Source of the DNA: Collinsella aerofaciens
GTDB taxonomy: Bacteria; Actinomycetota; Coriobacteriia; Coriobacteriales; Coriobacteriaceae
Direction of reading: 5' to 3'
Length of the DNA stretch: 64,000 nucleotides
Assembly (NCBI RefSeq): GCF_028207065.1
Contig: NZ_JAQLFP010000002.1
Coordinates: 38,546 to 102,545 of the forward strand
Position 1 is the first letter of the stretch. Each line of letters opens with the position of its first letter. Positions 63,036-64,000 of the stretch are shown in pieces. The position numbers and the translations under genes are program-made. The notes under the pieces were generated by a model. The model had not been told where the DNA came from, did not search any database, and saw nothing but the letters and a program-made list of their open reading frames with translations.

Positions 63036-63998
63036 ATGAGTAAACCGTACGGTAAGCCCGACCGCATCGTCGTCGCCCTTGGCGGCAACGCCCTCGGCAA
63101 CAACCCCGTCGAGCAGATCCAGGCCGTGAGCAACACCGCCCACGCGCTCCTCGGTCTCATCGAGCAGGGCAACGAGATCATCATCACCCACGGCAACGGC
63201 CCGCAGGTCGGCATGATCCAGAACGCCTTCGCCGCCGCCCACGATGCCATCGGCACCCCCGAGATGCCGCTGCCCGAGTGCGGCGCCATGTCCCAGGGCT
63301 ACATCGGCTACCACCTGCAGCAGGGCATCGGCCGCGAGATGCACAAGCGCTATAAGCGTTGGCACGCCGCAACCGTCGTCACCCAGATCGAGTGCGACCC
63401 CGACGACCCCGCGTTCAAGAACCCGACCAAGCCGATCGGCCCCTTCTACACCGAGGAGCAGGCCAAGGAGTTCATGGCCGAGGATCCCTCCAAGGTCTTC
63501 GTCGAGGACTCCGGCCGCGGCTGGCGTCGCGTCGTCGCCTCCCCCGACCCCAAGAAGATCGTCGAGGCCGACTCCATCCTCAACCTGCTCGACAACGAGT
63601 TCATCGTCATCGCCTGCGGTGGCGGCGGCATCCCCGTCGTCCGCGACTACGAGAACAAGGGCTGCTACAAGGGCGTCCCCGCCGTCATCGACAAGGACCT
63701 GGGCGGCGAGCTGCTGGCCGAGGACTGCGACGCCGACGTCCTGTTCCTGCTGACCGCCGTTGAGCATGTCGCCATCAACTTTGGCAAGCCCAACCAGGAG
63801 GAGCTCGAGGACATCACCGCCGACGAGGCCGAGCGCCTGGCCGACGAGGGCCAGTTCGGCAAGGGTTCCATGGAGCCCAAGGTCCGCGCCGCCATCAAGT
63901 TTGCCCGTTCCCGCAAGGGCCGCACCTGCATCATCGGCGCCCTGGACAAGGCCGCCGAGACCATGGCCGGCCTCTCCGGTACCCGCATCCACGAGTAG
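63036..63998 (+). CDS. arcC: Carbamate kinase, copy 2
   Basis: A 320-residue protein, the operon copy, with the same motifs as copy 1 (VVALGGNALGN, THGNGPQVGM, IACGGGGIPVV). The two genes are almost identical in DNA from about base 20 of the coding region to the stop codon, while their upstream sequences are unrelated, so gene conversion or a recent coding-region duplication is likely. The ribosome site is weak (GGGAAGTGA), suggesting coupling to arcB. The stop is at the window's end. Confidence 0.96.
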   Translation: MSKPYGKPDRIVVALGGNALGNNPVEQIQAVSNTAHALLGLIEQGNEIIITHGNGPQVGMIQNAFAAAHDAIGTPEMPLPECGAMSQGYIGYHLQQGIGREMHKRYKRWHAATVVTQIECDPDDPAFKNPTKPIGPFYTEEQAKEFMAEDPSKVFVEDSGRGWRRVVASPDPKKIVEADSILNLLDNEFIVIACGGGGIPVVRDYENKGCYKGVPAVIDKDLGGELLAEDCDADVLFLLTAVEHVAINFGKPNQEELEDITADEAERLADEGQFGKGSMEPKVRAAIKFARSRKGRTCIIGALDKAAETMAGLSGTRIHE

Positions 63999-64000
63999 TC

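Overview
The window looks like chromosomal DNA of a high-GC Gram-positive of the class Coriobacteriia, most like Collinsella. This is an inference from gene content: a fused FtsW/PBP protein inside a PknB/PP2C/FHA cluster, a DUF5692 membrane protein, a mannose-family PTS with DUF956, a one-chain pyruvate:ferredoxin oxidoreductase, and an arginine deiminase (ADI) locus. No rRNA or CRISPR was seen.

Layout. 1-10.3 kb: the 3'-truncated gene of an anchored protein, a DUF5692 membrane protein, a TetR regulator facing a large Fe-S/FAD oxidoreductase gene across a twin operator, a lone hypA, and a mannose-type PTS operon with DUF956. 10.6-24.2 kb: an integrated mobilizable element of about 13.5 kb in the 3' end of tRNA-Arg(CCU), bounded by 48-bp identical repeats. 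It carries an XRE regulator, a 1118-residue sortase-type surface protein resembling surface-exclusion proteins, a lipoprotein, a frameshifted mobC, a relaxase, a 41-residue membrane peptide gene between nested inverted repeats, a leader-peptide attenuator ahead of three consecutive metallophosphoesterase genes, two small DNA-binding proteins and a tyrosine integrase. Extra tRNA fragments beyond the right end suggest repeated use of the site.

24.4-34.6 kb (minus strand): a cell-wall growth and signalling operon: kinase, FhaA-like, FhaB-like, PP2C phosphatase, FtsW-PBP fusion, PASTA kinase. 35-40.4 kb: a duplicated-module membrane LuxR regulator followed by an ABC exporter cassette. 40.5-45.6 kb: YcxB-like protein, dnaX, ybaB, recR. 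45.8-49.5 kb: a second kinase/FHA cassette. 50-53.5 kb: pyruvate:ferredoxin oxidoreductase. 53.8-55.5 kb: a DUF4143 ATPase behind 34-bp tandem repeats, and a gene relic.

55.8-64 kb: the arginine catabolism locus. A YfcC-type carrier, arginine deiminase, ornithine carbamoyltransferase and carbamate kinase genes run rightward. A second, almost identical carbamate kinase gene lies upstream. Between them a divergent leftward pair encodes an atypical deiminase and an S24-fold repressor that appears to lack both catalytic residues. Together these would convert arginine to ornithine, ammonia, CO2 and ATP.

The least explained signals are the attenuator plus three phosphoesterase genes, the small peptide gene with end-pairing inverted repeats, two intergenic arrays of palindromes with a 61-62 bp period, and the paired substitutions in the ADI regulator and the two deiminases.
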